Origin: Desulfuromonadales bacterium
GTDB lineage: Bacteria; Desulfobacterota; Desulfuromonadia; Geobacterales; Pseudopelobacteraceae
NCBI GenBank assembly: GCA_016650295.1
Contig: JAENWA010000114.1
Span: forward strand, 145,240-209,239
DNA: 64,000 nt
Direction of reading: 5' to 3'
Numbering within the stretch: position 1 is the first letter of the stretch; every line of letters begins with the position of its first letter. A program made the translations under genes and the position numbers. Of this stretch, positions 1 through 9,522 are shown one piece after another. The notes below the pieces were generated by a model, which was not told the origin of the DNA, did not search any database, and saw only the letters and a list, made by a program, of their open reading frames with translations.

Positions 1-96
1 AGCCCTGTGAGGGTTTTTGTTTACCGACGAAAATACAAGTTGATAAAGATGCTCGGGATCAGATTCATGTCAAAGGAGCAGCTTGCGAATTCATGA
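1..96 (+). CDS. 3' end of an upstream gene (partial, unidentified)
   Basis: An open frame runs from the window edge to a TGA at 94-96 that overlaps the recG ATG (ATGA arrangement). The visible 31 residues are basic and end in KEQLANS. The translational overlap suggests a gene in the same transcript as recG. Too short to identify; it may be a chance open frame. Confidence 0.3.
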   Translation, partial: SPVRVFVYRRKYKLIKMLGIRFMSKEQLANS

Positions 97-2432
97 ATGT
101 GCGGCTTGAAAATGACGGGAGTATCAGGATTCCTGTTGAAGTGAGAACGGCTCTCGGGTTGTCGGCAGGAGACGAGTTGTGTCTTGAACCGTGCCTGGGT
201 GGTTTCAGACTGTCGCATTGCAGGCCATCCGGACCATCCTTTCCGGGTCCGGAGCCTGATCCGGCAGCCGGGAAAATAACTCTCAGTGGTGGACTGAAAG
301 AGGCCGTCAGTCGAAAGAACCTGCAGACCACTCTGCAGACCATCAAGGGGGTTGGTCCGAAGCTTTCTGAACTGCTGGCCAAACGGGGTATCAGGAATGT
401 CGAGGACGCCCTCTATCTGCTGCCGCACCGCTATGAAGACCGTCGCCAGGTGCAGTCTATCCAAAGGTTCCGCCCCGGTGTAACGGAAGTCTTTTCGGGC
501 AAGGTCATTTCTGCGGATATGACCGCCACGAAGGGTGGTCGTCGTTTCTTCGAGGCTGTTGTTGCCGATGACACCGGCAGTGTGACCTTGAAATGGTTCA
601 ACAGCAACCCAACCTTCATGAAACGTGTCTGGCGGATCGACCGGGTTGGCGTTTTCACCGGTGAGGTTGCCCAGTTCGGGTATCAGCGAGAGGTTCACCA
701 CCCCGATGTGGAGTGGATTGAGGCCGGCAGGAGTGTTGCGGACGTTTTAGCGGCCGATCCGGTCAATTTCGGCAGGATCGTTCCGGTCTATCCGCTGACG
801 GAAGGTCTCAGCCAGAAGGTTATGCGGCGGGTGATGAAAGAGGTTGTGGATGGCTTTCTTCCCTCGGTCCGGGAACTGATCCCTGTACAGGTTCTACAGC
901 CGCTGAACCTGCCCGGATTGCGTGTGTCCCTGCGGGATGTCCATCTGCCGCTGCCGGAGATGCGTCTGGAGGATCTGAACGACGGCAGGACCCCGGCTCA
1001 CCGCGCCCTGGCCTTTGACGAATTCTTTTTCTGGGAACTGGGGCTGGCACTGAAGCGGCGGGGCGTGACTCTGGAGGAGGGCATTGCCTTTCAGGTTACC
1101 CATCGCTACACCAAACAGCTGGCCCGACTGCTTCCGTTCGAATTGACCGCTGCTCAACGGCGGGTGCTGTCCGAGATCAAAAATGATATGATGGCACCCC
1201 ATCCCATGCATCGACTGGTACAGGGCGACGTGGGGTGCGGCAAGACTCTGGTGGCGCTGATGGCTGCGCTGGTGGCGGTGGAAAACGGGTATCAGGTAGC
1301 CATCATGGCCCCGACCGAGATCCTGGCCGAGCAGCACTGGCTGACCATCCACAACTGGTGTGCCGAGCTTGGTCTGAAAACGGTCCTGATCACTGCCGGG
1401 ATGAAGGGCAAGGCCAAGGCCGAAGTATTGACACGGGTTGCCGAAGGTACTGCCCATATCGTAATTGGAACCCATGCGGTCATTCAGGACAAAGTCGAAT
1501 TTGCCCGCCTGGGGCTGGGCATCATAGATGAACAGCATCGTTTCGGGGTACTGCAACGGGGAATCCTCAGGAAGAAAGGACTCAACCCGGATATCCTGGT
1601 TATGACCGCCACCCCGATCCCCCGTACCCTGGCATTGACACTCTTCGGGGATCTCTCGCTTTCGGTAATCGACGAGTTGCCGCCCGGCCGCACGCCGGTG
1701 GAAACGCGGATATACTTTGAGTCGAGACGCTCCCAGGTGTACGATCTGATCCGTGATGAGGCGGCACGGGGGCAGCAGGTCTTTATTATCTATCCGTTGG
1801 TGGAAGAGACCGAAAAATCCGATCTGAAGGCTGCTACCCAGATGGCTGAACATCTGAGCGCAGAGGTGTTTCCCGGTCTGCGCATCGGACTGCTGCACGG
1901 CCGCATGAGTCCGGAAGAGAAAGAGGGGGTCATGGGTTCTTTCAAGGCCCGCGAGCTGGATATTCTTGTCTCGACCACCGTGATAGAAGTCGGCATTGAC
2001 GTGCCGAATGCCACGCTCATGGTTATAGAGCACGCCGAGAGATTCGGCTTGTCCCAGCTGCACCAGTTGCGCGGCCGGGTCGGGCGCGGCCCGGCGAAAT
2101 CCTGCTGTATCCTGTTGACGCCCGGCAGAATGTCCGAGGATGGCGAGAAACGGCTGCGTGTGATGGAATCAACCAGCGATGGTTTCAGAATTGCCGAGGC
2201 CGATCTTGAGATTCGCGGACCGGGAGATTTTCTTGGCACCCGCCAGTCCGGCATGCCTGATTTCAAGGTGGCCAATATCCTGCGGGACGGCAGTATTCTG
2301 GAGCAGGCCCGGCAGGCGGCATTCGGTTTGCTGGAGAGTGATCCGGAATTTTCCACGGCTGAGAATGTTCCACTCAGGGAAGAATTGATCAGGCGTTGGG
2401 GACAGCGCCTTGAACTGGCTGCGATAGGGTAG
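93..2432 (+). CDS. recG: ATP-dependent DNA helicase RecG with AbrB-like N-terminal extension
   Basis: RecG remodels stalled replication forks and branch-migrates Holliday junctions. Visible landmarks: RecG wedge start with a helix-hairpin-helix-like IKGVGPKLSELL at about residue 88, Walker A GDVGCGKT near 376, the DEQH box (IIDEQHRFG) near 478, MTATPIPRT near 503, and the C-terminal QLRGRVGRG near 655. At 779 residues it is longer than the usual ~690. The surplus is N-terminal: residues 1-45 read like a SpoVT/AbrB swapped-hairpin domain (IRIPVEVRTALGLSAGDEL), followed by a Pro/Gly-rich linker. The ATG at 93 is chosen because the AbrB-like fold starts exactly there; AAGGAG at 73-78 is rather distant. 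RecG identity is very secure; the role of the extension is unknown. Confidence 0.96.
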   Translation: MNVRLENDGSIRIPVEVRTALGLSAGDELCLEPCLGGFRLSHCRPSGPSFPGPEPDPAAGKITLSGGLKEAVSRKNLQTTLQTIKGVGPKLSELLAKRGIRNVEDALYLLPHRYEDRRQVQSIQRFRPGVTEVFSGKVISADMTATKGGRRFFEAVVADDTGSVTLKWFNSNPTFMKRVWRIDRVGVFTGEVAQFGYQREVHHPDVEWIEAGRSVADVLAADPVNFGRIVPVYPLTEGLSQKVMRRVMKEVVDGFLPSVRELIPVQVLQPLNLPGLRVSLRDVHLPLPEMRLEDLNDGRTPAHRALAFDEFFFWELGLALKRRGVTLEEGIAFQVTHRYTKQLARLLPFELTAAQRRVLSEIKNDMMAPHPMHRLVQGDVGCGKTLVALMAALVAVENGYQVAIMAPTEILAEQHWLTIHNWCAELGLKTVLITAGMKGKAKAEVLTRVAEGTAHIVIGTHAVIQDKVEFARLGLGIIDEQHRFGVLQRGILRKKGLNPDILVMTATPIPRTLALTLFGDLSLSVIDELPPGRTPVETRIYFESRRSQVYDLIRDEAARGQQVFIIYPLVEETEKSDLKAATQMAEHLSAEVFPGLRIGLLHGRMSPEEKEGVMGSFKARELDILVSTTVIEVGIDVPNATLMVIEHAERFGLSQLHQLRGRVGRGPAKSCCILLTPGRMSEDGEKRLRVMESTSDGFRIAEADLEIRGPGDFLGTRQSGMPDFKVANILRDGSILEQARQAAFGLLESDPEFSTAENVPLREELIRRWGQRLELAAIG

Positions 2433-2441
2433 GGAGTGTTC

Positions 2442-3425
2442 ATGCGTGTAGTGACGGGCCCGGACATAGGAAATGAAATCATTCATGATTCGGTTGTAAC
2501 CATCGGAAACTTTGACGGTGTCCATCGCGGACACCTGGAGCTGTTCCGGCGTCTGATCGCCTGTGGGTTCCAACTCGGTCTGCAGTCACTGGTGGTCACG
2601 TTCGAGCCGCACCCGCTGAAAGTTCTTTCTCCTGAAACCACACCGCCGATGATTACCACCTTTGACCAGAAGGTAGCCCTGATAGATACCGCTGGTGTGG
2701 ACTGTCTGGTGGTTGTTCCGTTTACGTTGGAATTTGCCCAGATGACCGCGGACGCATTCGTCCGTGATTTTCTCTGCCACTCACTCGGTATGCGTCATAT
2801 TGTAATCGGTCATGATTATGCCTTTGGCAAGGGGCGCGCAGGAAACTACACTACCCTGGAGCGGGTTGGTGCAGAGCAGGGTTTCAGCGTAGAGTATATG
2901 GAGCCGGTCGGGGAAGACGGGCTAGTTTTCAGCAGCAGCCTTGTCCGCAGGTTGATCACCGCCGGGGATATGGCAGCCGCCTCAATGATTCTCGGGCGCT
3001 ATCATATGATCTCGGGAACTGTTGTCCATGGTCGTGAGATCGGCCATGCCATAGGATTTCCAACGGCAAACATTGCCACGGACAATGAACTGCTGCCCCC
3101 GGACGGGGTCTATGCGGTCATGGTTTCCGTAGCAGGCAGACTTGTTGTCAAGGGGGCCTGCAACATCGGTCTGAATCCGACTTTTGATGGCGGTACCCGT
3201 ACAATTGAGGTATTCTTACTGGATTATTCCGACCGGATTTATGGTCTGGAAATCGCACTCTGGTTTGTACAGCGGTTGCGGGATGTACAAAAGTTTGCTG
3301 ATGTTGCTGCGCTGGTCGAGGCAATTACTCTGGATGTGCAGCATACGCGGGAAGTCCTGGCAGCAGTTGAATTGCGAAAAATTGAACCTGCCGTGAGAAT
3401 GGGGCTGAATGAAATCGAAACTTGA
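2442..3425 (+). CDS. ribF: bifunctional riboflavin kinase / FAD synthetase
   Basis: Makes FMN from riboflavin and ATP, then FAD from FMN. The N-terminal nucleotidyltransferase part shows TIGNFDGVHRGH and HDYAFGKGRAG, then SSSLVRRLI. The C-terminal kinase part shows GTVVHGREIGHAIGFPTANI. The length of 327 residues is normal. The ATG at 2442 is preferred over an in-frame GTG at 2436 because AGGGAG (2431-2436) sits five bases before it. It follows recG by nine bases and overlaps the next gene, so co-transcription is likely. Confidence 0.96.
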   Translation: MRVVTGPDIGNEIIHDSVVTIGNFDGVHRGHLELFRRLIACGFQLGLQSLVVTFEPHPLKVLSPETTPPMITTFDQKVALIDTAGVDCLVVVPFTLEFAQMTADAFVRDFLCHSLGMRHIVIGHDYAFGKGRAGNYTTLERVGAEQGFSVEYMEPVGEDGLVFSSSLVRRLITAGDMAAASMILGRYHMISGTVVHGREIGHAIGFPTANIATDNELLPPDGVYAVMVSVAGRLVVKGACNIGLNPTFDGGTRTIEVFLLDYSDRIYGLEIALWFVQRLRDVQKFADVAALVEAITLDVQHTREVLAAVELRKIEPAVRMGLNEIET

Positions 3426-4419
3426 TCTTAAATTCTGGCTGGGAACCGGTGTGAGCCTGTTCTTTATGGTTCTCCTCTTCAGGAAGATCGACTTCAACCA
3501 GCTTCTGACCGCACTCAGGGCCGTTGACTACCGCTATATTCTGGTTGCGGTTGCTGTTACTTTTCTTAGCTATTTTTGCAGAGCAATTCGCTGGCATTAT
3601 CTGCTTATTCCCGAAAAATCGATCCCCCTGTCGTCCCTGTATCCCGCCACCATCATCGGCTACATGGCCAACAACCTGCTGCCGGCTAGGCTTGGCGAGT
3701 TTGTGAGGGCATATGTTCTGGCTCAGCGGGAAGGTCTACAGACGCCGGCGGTGTTTGCCTCGCTAGTGATTGATCGTCTGTTTGACGGTTTCACAGTCAT
3801 GCTGATTCTCTTGTGTACGCTGTTTACCCTGCATCTGCCTCAGGGCATGGAAGGTGCGGAGAGTATGCTTAAAACCGGTGGAATGGTCACATTTTCAGTT
3901 TATGCTGTAGCGGTTATTTTTCTGCTGTTATTGAAACATCGGACGATGCGGACACTCTCCCTGATTGGATTGTTACTCAAGCCGTTTCCGCGGCCGCTGT
4001 CCGACAGAATTATTCCCATGCTCGGCTTTTTTATCGGTGGCATACGCCTTTCGTCACGGGGCGGGCATATTGCGGCGGTTCTGCTGTCATCACTCACGGT
4101 CTGGATTCTGTGCATCCTTCCTATTGATCTGGTTCTGCGCGGATTCGGCATACATCTACCGATTACTGCGTCCATGTTTATCCTGGTGCTGCTGGTGTTC
4201 GCCGTAATGGTGCCGGCGTCACCCGGATTTATCGGCACCTATCACTATGCCTGTTTCAAAGGGTTGTCCGCCTTCGGCATCGCGGAGTCCACATCCGTCA
4301 GTATTGCGCTGGTCATTCACGGAGTAGGTTTTTTCCCTGTTATCATCGCCGGGTTCTATCATCTCTGGAGAAACAAAATTTCGCTGAACAGCGTTCGAAA
4401 GGCTGGGAATCCTGTATGA
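3409..4419 (+). CDS. LPG-synthase-TM-like (UPF0104) integral membrane protein
   Basis: A polytopic membrane protein of 336 residues of the flippase-like UPF0104 / lysylphosphatidylglycerol synthase transmembrane family. The family motifs RLGEFVRAYVLAQREG (about residue 97) and PGFIGTYHYACFKGLSAFGI (about 269) are present, with around eight hydrophobic helices. Family members act in lipid or glycolipid transport or modification; the substrate here cannot be told. It begins 17 bases inside ribF and its TGA overlaps the next ATG. Confidence 0.82.
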   Translation: MKSKLDLKFWLGTGVSLFFMVLLFRKIDFNQLLTALRAVDYRYILVAVAVTFLSYFCRAIRWHYLLIPEKSIPLSSLYPATIIGYMANNLLPARLGEFVRAYVLAQREGLQTPAVFASLVIDRLFDGFTVMLILLCTLFTLHLPQGMEGAESMLKTGGMVTFSVYAVAVIFLLLLKHRTMRTLSLIGLLLKPFPRPLSDRIIPMLGFFIGGIRLSSRGGHIAAVLLSSLTVWILCILPIDLVLRGFGIHLPITASMFILVLLVFAVMVPASPGFIGTYHYACFKGLSAFGIAESTSVSIALVIHGVGFFPVIIAGFYHLWRNKISLNSVRKAGNPV

Positions 4420-6278
4420 ATATGAAGCGACCTGTCTGGATTGACCTGTTTTTGATTCTTTCGGTCGTCATTCCGTTTGCGCTTTACATGGCGACTCTGG
4501 CGCCTTCGGTCACTTTTTTTGACAGTGGAGAATTTCTCACCGCTACGGCATCACTGGGGTCAGCGCATTCACCCGGATATCCGCTGTTCCTGATGTACGC
4601 AAAGGCCTTTACCTGGATACCATTGGGAAATGTGGCGTTCCGAGTCAATATGGCCACGGCCTTTTCGTCGTCGCTGGCATGTCTGGGGGTCTATTTACTG
4701 ACGATCTTTCTGCTGAAAGATGAACAGCCCGTTGAGAACCGGAGGTTTTCGGATTTTGCGGTCAAAGCGGCAGGACTGGCAGCAGCCTGCTCCTTTTCTG
4801 TCACTCCGCGACTCTGGCTTCAGTCGAATCATGATAAACCCTATCCATTGCTGGCATTTATGTCCGCCATCATCTTCTATCTGCTGCTGAAATGGCGTGA
4901 TCATTACAAAACAGGAGACGAACGCCCGGCCTATGTGTATGTCTGTACGTTTCTGGCGGGTATGGCCATGGGGCTTCATCAATCGGTTGTCCTGCTTCTG
5001 CCAGCCTGGATTCTGCTGATTGTCCTGGCCGACTGGCGTATGGTCACACGGGTCAAGGAACTTGTACTTGCCACGGCTTTTGCCATGCTCGGTTTTTCCG
5101 TGAATCTCTATTTACCATTACGCGCAACCCAAAACCCTTTGCTGAACTGGGGTGATTCCAAAACGTCCACCCAGTTTCTCTGGCACTTTCTTCGCAAAGG
5201 GTATCCGGAAGATTCGCACCCGCGTGACCTGACCCTGCTGTGGGCCCAAATCAAGGCATTTAACGTTCCTCGGGAATTTACCTGGCTGGGAGCTGCGCTT
5301 GTTATGTTTGCCCTGTTCTGCCTGTGGCGGAGGAACAAGGCTGTCGTTATCGCGTATCTGGCGGGGGTAGGGACTTTTCTGCTTGTCATAGCCGGTTATT
5401 TTAATACCTTGCCTGATTTAATCTTCTTAACTGAAGAATTCTTTACGCCTCTTTATCTTCTGACGGCAGTACTGGTCGGAGTCGGACTCTATAATGTGCT
5501 TGATTTTGCCATCAGAAGCGCCCGTCCCCCGGAACGTTTTGATGTGAAGATCTACGTACTGGTTCTCGTTTTGCTGTTTTCATTGCCGGTTTCACTCTGC
5601 GCGGTCAATTATTACGAGAACGACCAGCACGATAACTATATTGCCTACGATTATGCTACTAATTCACTGCGCTCATTGCCGCAGAATGCAGTCATGTTTA
5701 CCTGGGGAGATAGCGGCGCCTTTCCGCTCTGGTATCTTCAGGGAGTTGAGCGGATGCGCGAAGACCTTGATCTGCCCCATACACCGCACATCGTGTTCGA
5801 CTGGTATCTGGATTCAATGCCGCGTATCTTTAAGGACAGCAACCTGCGAAAGTTCGATATCCAGAATTCAGCGCCCGAAGTCAGTATGCGTATCGCAGTC
5901 AACGACCTGATAAACCAGCGCCCGGTCTACATCGATTTTTCGACCCGCTACTCCGTCGCGTTCAACGAGTATGTTCCTGTCCAGAAGGGCATCGTTTACA
6001 GATTGCGCCGCATCAGCGAGCCGGGTGGGATGCCGGATATCTCTGTCTGGAACAACTACAACAACCGCGGTATTCTGGAAAAGATATCATTTCTTGATCT
6101 GGACACCGGAAAGGCCATTTTGATCTACGCCAACAGTTATCTGGAGGCCGGCGAGTTTCTCATGAGCATCGGCAGGATTGGAGAGGGTATGCAGATGCTC
6201 GATAAGGCCGATCTTATCTCCCCTGAGATGAAGACTTCAACACAGCAGGTTTTGATGCGATACGGAAAGGCGAGGTAA
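4416..6278 (+). CDS. DUF2723 family multi-pass membrane protein
   Basis: A 620-residue inner-membrane protein with an opening typical of DUF2723: SVTFFDSGEFLTATASLGSAH near residue 30, then many hydrophobic helices up to about residue 390. These proteins resemble GT-C membrane glycosyltransferases, with the D-S-G-E acid pair in the first periplasmic loop. The soluble C-terminus ends in a TPR-like pair of helices (YANSYLEAGEFLMSIGRIG). It is translationally coupled to the UPF0104 gene (ATGA), which suggests a shared role in envelope lipid or glycan metabolism. The substrate is unknown. Confidence 0.8.
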   Translation: MNMKRPVWIDLFLILSVVIPFALYMATLAPSVTFFDSGEFLTATASLGSAHSPGYPLFLMYAKAFTWIPLGNVAFRVNMATAFSSSLACLGVYLLTIFLLKDEQPVENRRFSDFAVKAAGLAAACSFSVTPRLWLQSNHDKPYPLLAFMSAIIFYLLLKWRDHYKTGDERPAYVYVCTFLAGMAMGLHQSVVLLLPAWILLIVLADWRMVTRVKELVLATAFAMLGFSVNLYLPLRATQNPLLNWGDSKTSTQFLWHFLRKGYPEDSHPRDLTLLWAQIKAFNVPREFTWLGAALVMFALFCLWRRNKAVVIAYLAGVGTFLLVIAGYFNTLPDLIFLTEEFFTPLYLLTAVLVGVGLYNVLDFAIRSARPPERFDVKIYVLVLVLLFSLPVSLCAVNYYENDQHDNYIAYDYATNSLRSLPQNAVMFTWGDSGAFPLWYLQGVERMREDLDLPHTPHIVFDWYLDSMPRIFKDSNLRKFDIQNSAPEVSMRIAVNDLINQRPVYIDFSTRYSVAFNEYVPVQKGIVYRLRRISEPGGMPDISVWNNYNNRGILEKISFLDLDTGKAILIYANSYLEAGEFLMSIGRIGEGMQMLDKADLISPEMKTSTQQVLMRYGKAR

Positions 6279-6376
6279 AGGGCAGCGTGATCAATCCAGT
6301 GCGCGGAACAACTAGCCAACCGGTAAGCATTCGCTGTCGCCAGTAATGCAAAACACAGCCTTACAGGGCACCTATT

Positions 6377-6616
6377 GTGATGCTGATTCCGATAGTGAGG
6401 CTTGATAACCTGCCGCGCAGTGGTATGGTTTATGATATGGTTTATTCACCGCCGGTCACGCCACTATTAAGAGATGCAAAAAGACTTGGGCTTCAACATG
6501 TCAACGGTCTCGGGATGCTTGCAGCTCAAGGGGAATTGGGATTTGAAATCTGGACCGGGAGAACGCCGCCATCGGGCTTGATGAAAGGTGTCCTTGACGG
6601 TGTTTATGCCCGCTAA
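6377..6616 (+). pseudogene. aroE: C-terminal remnant of shikimate dehydrogenase
   Basis: The 79 residues match only the last quarter of AroE: SGMVYDMVYSPPVTPLLRDA followed by VNGLGMLAAQGELGFEIWTG, the conserved C-terminal block. The N-terminal substrate domain and the NADP-binding Rossmann motif are absent, and the upstream 98 bases hold no continuation. No ribosome binding site is evident. It is a relic left after a deletion just upstream of the pil promoter; a functional aroE must be elsewhere if the shikimate pathway works. Confidence 0.75.
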
Positions 6617-6623
6617 CAACAGC

Positions 6624-6652
6624 TTGACAACAATCACCAATCCACCTAGAAT
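6624..6652 (+). promoter_or_regulatory. sigma-70 promoter for pilBTCS
   Basis: TTGACA (6624-6629), a 17-base spacer and TAGAAT (6647-6652) make a near-consensus promoter. It lies eight bases after the stop of the aroE relic and 32 bases before the pilB ATG. Confidence 0.65.
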
Positions 6653-6683
6653 CTAGCGCAGCCAAACGTCAGCGGGGGAATAT

Positions 6684-8390
6684 ATGCAGTTAAGCCGGCT
6701 GGGAGAAATTCTGGTTAAAAATAACCTGATCAGTCGTGATCAGCTTGCAAAAGCCCTCGAAGAGCAGAAACTCTCAGGCGGTCAGGCTCGTCTCGGATCC
6801 ATTCTGATCAAGCAGAATCTTATCAGCGAACAGAATCTGACCTCATTTCTCTCCAAACAGTATGGTGTTCCCAGCGTCAATCTTGCAGATTACGAAATCG
6901 ATGCGGCCGTTACAAAACTCATTCAGCCGGAAGTAGTCCAAAAATATCAGCTTGTTCCGGTAAACAGGGCCGGTGCAACCCTGATTGTTGCGGTCAGCGA
7001 CCCTTCAAATCTCCTGGCTATCGAAGACATTAAATTCATGACCGGTTATAATGTCGAGATGGTGGTGGCATCTGAACGTGATATCAAGAGCGCCATCGAT
7101 AAGCATTATGATCAGACCGCTTCGCTGGCTGACGTCATGGGTGATCTGGATGTAGAGGATTTCGAGATTATCGGTGACGATGATGAAGTGGATGTTTCTT
7201 CTCTGGAGCGAGCCACTGAAGATGCCCCGGTCGTCAAGATGGTTAACGCCATCCTGCAGGATGCTATCAGGAGAAAGGCCAGTGATATCCATATAGAGCC
7301 GTATGAGAAGTTATTCAGGGTGCGTTTTCGCATCGACGGTATCCTGTATGAAATCATGAAGCCGCCCCTCAAACTCAAAAATGCGATCACCTCGCGTATC
7401 AAGATCATGGCGGAATTGGATATCGCGGAGCGCCGCCTGCCGCAGGATGGTCGCATTAAGATAAAACTCGGGGGCGGAAAGGACATGGACTTCCGTGTTT
7501 CATGCCTCCCGACACTATTTGGCGAGAAGATTGTCATGCGACTGCTTGACAAAAGCAATCTGCAGACCGACCTGACCAAACTGGGCTATGAACCTGAAGC
7601 GCTGAAACATTTCATGCACGAGATCCACAAGCCATTCGGTATGGTGCTGGTTACCGGACCAACCGGCAGCGGTAAAACGGTATCCCTCTATTCGGCTATA
7701 GCCGAACTTAATAAAGTTTCTGAGAATATTTCCACTGCTGAAGATCCGGTTGAGTTTAACTTTGCCGGCATCAACCAGTGTCAGATGCATGAGGATATCG
7801 GTCTCAATTTTGCTGCTGCTCTGCGCTCTTTTCTGCGCCAGGACCCCGATATCATTATGATCGGCGAGATCCGTGACTTCGAAACCGCTGAAATCGCCGT
7901 AAAGGCGGCCTTGACCGGCCATATGGTGCTCTCGACCCTGCACACCAACGACGCTCCCGCAACCATCAACCGATTGCTTAATATGGGTATCGAACCGTTT
8001 CTGGTCGCGTCGGCGGTGAACCTGATTACTGCCCAGAGATTGGCCCGCCGGGTGTGTGCCGAGTGCAAGGAGCCCGAGGAAATACCTGTACAGGCATTGA
8101 TTGATGCCGGTGTATCGCCCAAAGAGGCCCCCGCCTATGTCTGTATGAAGGGCAAAGGATGCCCGGTCTGTAACAATACCGGTTATAAGGGCCGGGTGGG
8201 ATTCTACCAGGTCATGCCGATGCTTGAGGAAATCAGGGAACTGATACTCAATGGTGCAAATACGGCGGAAATCAAACGCGAGTCCATGCGGCTCGGCATC
8301 AAATCCATGCGCCAGTCAGGACTCACCAAGCTGCAGGAAGGTGTAACCTCTTTTGAAGAGGTTCTGCGTGTAACAATCTCCGATGACTAA
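6684..8390 (+). CDS. pilB: type IV pilus assembly ATPase PilB
   Basis: Hexameric cytoplasmic ATPase that powers pilus extension. The N-terminus has two MshEN-type repeats (RLGEILVKNNLISRDQL at residue 5, RLGSILIKQNLISEQNL near 37), the fold that binds cyclic di-GMP in related ATPases. The core has Walker A GPTGSGKT near 325, the Asp box AEDPVEF, Walker B IIMIGEIRD near 390 and the His box LSTLHTND. Two CxxC pairs (CAEC, CPVC) near 458-495 form the zinc site. The 568 residues are normal for PilB. First gene of pilBTCS. Confidence 0.96.
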   Translation: MQLSRLGEILVKNNLISRDQLAKALEEQKLSGGQARLGSILIKQNLISEQNLTSFLSKQYGVPSVNLADYEIDAAVTKLIQPEVVQKYQLVPVNRAGATLIVAVSDPSNLLAIEDIKFMTGYNVEMVVASERDIKSAIDKHYDQTASLADVMGDLDVEDFEIIGDDDEVDVSSLERATEDAPVVKMVNAILQDAIRRKASDIHIEPYEKLFRVRFRIDGILYEIMKPPLKLKNAITSRIKIMAELDIAERRLPQDGRIKIKLGGGKDMDFRVSCLPTLFGEKIVMRLLDKSNLQTDLTKLGYEPEALKHFMHEIHKPFGMVLVTGPTGSGKTVSLYSAIAELNKVSENISTAEDPVEFNFAGINQCQMHEDIGLNFAAALRSFLRQDPDIIMIGEIRDFETAEIAVKAALTGHMVLSTLHTNDAPATINRLLNMGIEPFLVASAVNLITAQRLARRVCAECKEPEEIPVQALIDAGVSPKEAPAYVCMKGKGCPVCNNTGYKGRVGFYQVMPMLEEIRELILNGANTAEIKRESMRLGIKSMRQSGLTKLQEGVTSFEEVLRVTISDD

Positions 8391-8402
8391 CGAGGGTTCC
8401 AA

Positions 8403-9500
8403 ATGGTCAATCTCCACCAGTTACTGAAAATCCTTGTAGAAGCCAACGGCTCCGACCTGCATATTACCACCAATACACCGCCGCAGATACGTGTGGACGG
8501 CAAGATGACGCCGATGGACTTTCCTCCCCTGAATCAGGTGGAAACCAAGCAGCTGTGCTACAGTGTTCTTACTGATGCCCAGAAGCACAAGTTCGAAGAA
8601 GAGAATGAGCTTGACCTTTCTTTTGGTGTCAAAGGGCTTTCACGTTTCAGGGGCAATATTTTCATCCAGCGCGGTGCAGTAGCCGGTGTTTTTCGTGTCA
8701 TTCCCTACAAGATACTGACGTTTGAAGAGCTGAATCTTCCTCCGATCATATCAGAGCTGGCTGCAAAACCGCGGGGTCTGATCCTGGTAACCGGCCCGAC
8801 CGGCAGCGGCAAGTCAACCACTCTGGCTTCAATCATCGATTACATCAATATCAGCCGTCATGAGCACATTGTCACTATTGAAGACCCGATCGAATACCTG
8901 CATCCGCACAAGGGCTGTCTGGTCAATCAGCGCGAGGTGGGCGCCGATACAAAGAGCTTCAAAAATGCCCTGAAATATATTCTGCGACAGGACCCCGATG
9001 TTGTGCTGGTCGGCGAACTCCGTGATCTTGAGACAATCGAGGCGGCTTTGACCCTTTCCGAGACAGGACATCTCTGTCTTGCCACACTGCACACCAACTC
9101 CTGTGCCCAGACAATCAACCGTATAGTCGATGTGTTTCCACCGTATCAGCAGACTCAAATCCGTGCCCAGCTTTCCTTTGTGCTTGAAGGCATCATGTCA
9201 CAGACACTGATGCCGAAGATGAATTCAAAGGGTAGAGTCATGGCCCTTGAAATTATGGTGCCGAATCCTGCCATACGCAACCTGATCAGGGAAGACAAGG
9301 TTCACCAGATCTATTCACAGATGCAGGTCGGCCAGGATAAATTCGGCATGCAGACGATGAACCAGTCCCTCTGTGCTCTGTTTCAAAAGCGTCTGATTTC
9401 ACTGGAAGAAGCGTTGGGAAGATCGTCTGATCCGGATGAACTAAAACAGATGATCAGCAATCCGTCAGTGGGCATGCAACGTCGACCACAGCCGCGTTGA
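8403..9500 (+). CDS. pilT: pilus retraction ATPase PilT
   Basis: Powers pilus retraction and twitching. At 365 residues it lacks the MshEN and zinc regions of PilB. It carries GPTGSGKSTTLASIIDYIN near residue 131, TIEDPIEYLH, VLVGELRDLETIEAAL and the PilT-specific AIRNLIRE near 293. It starts 12 bases after pilB; GAGGG precedes the ATG. Confidence 0.96.
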   Translation: MVNLHQLLKILVEANGSDLHITTNTPPQIRVDGKMTPMDFPPLNQVETKQLCYSVLTDAQKHKFEEENELDLSFGVKGLSRFRGNIFIQRGAVAGVFRVIPYKILTFEELNLPPIISELAAKPRGLILVTGPTGSGKSTTLASIIDYINISRHEHIVTIEDPIEYLHPHKGCLVNQREVGADTKSFKNALKYILRQDPDVVLVGELRDLETIEAALTLSETGHLCLATLHTNSCAQTINRIVDVFPPYQQTQIRAQLSFVLEGIMSQTLMPKMNSKGRVMALEIMVPNPAIRNLIREDKVHQIYSQMQVGQDKFGMQTMNQSLCALFQKRLISLEEALGRSSDPDELKQMISNPSVGMQRRPQPR

Positions 9501-9522
9501 TAAATGAGTAAGGAGAAATACC

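Noticed and set aside
894..2063. A 389-codon open frame on the minus strand opposite recG
   Set aside because: It is the image of a high-GC coding gene, has no ribosome site or family motif, and recG is unmistakable.
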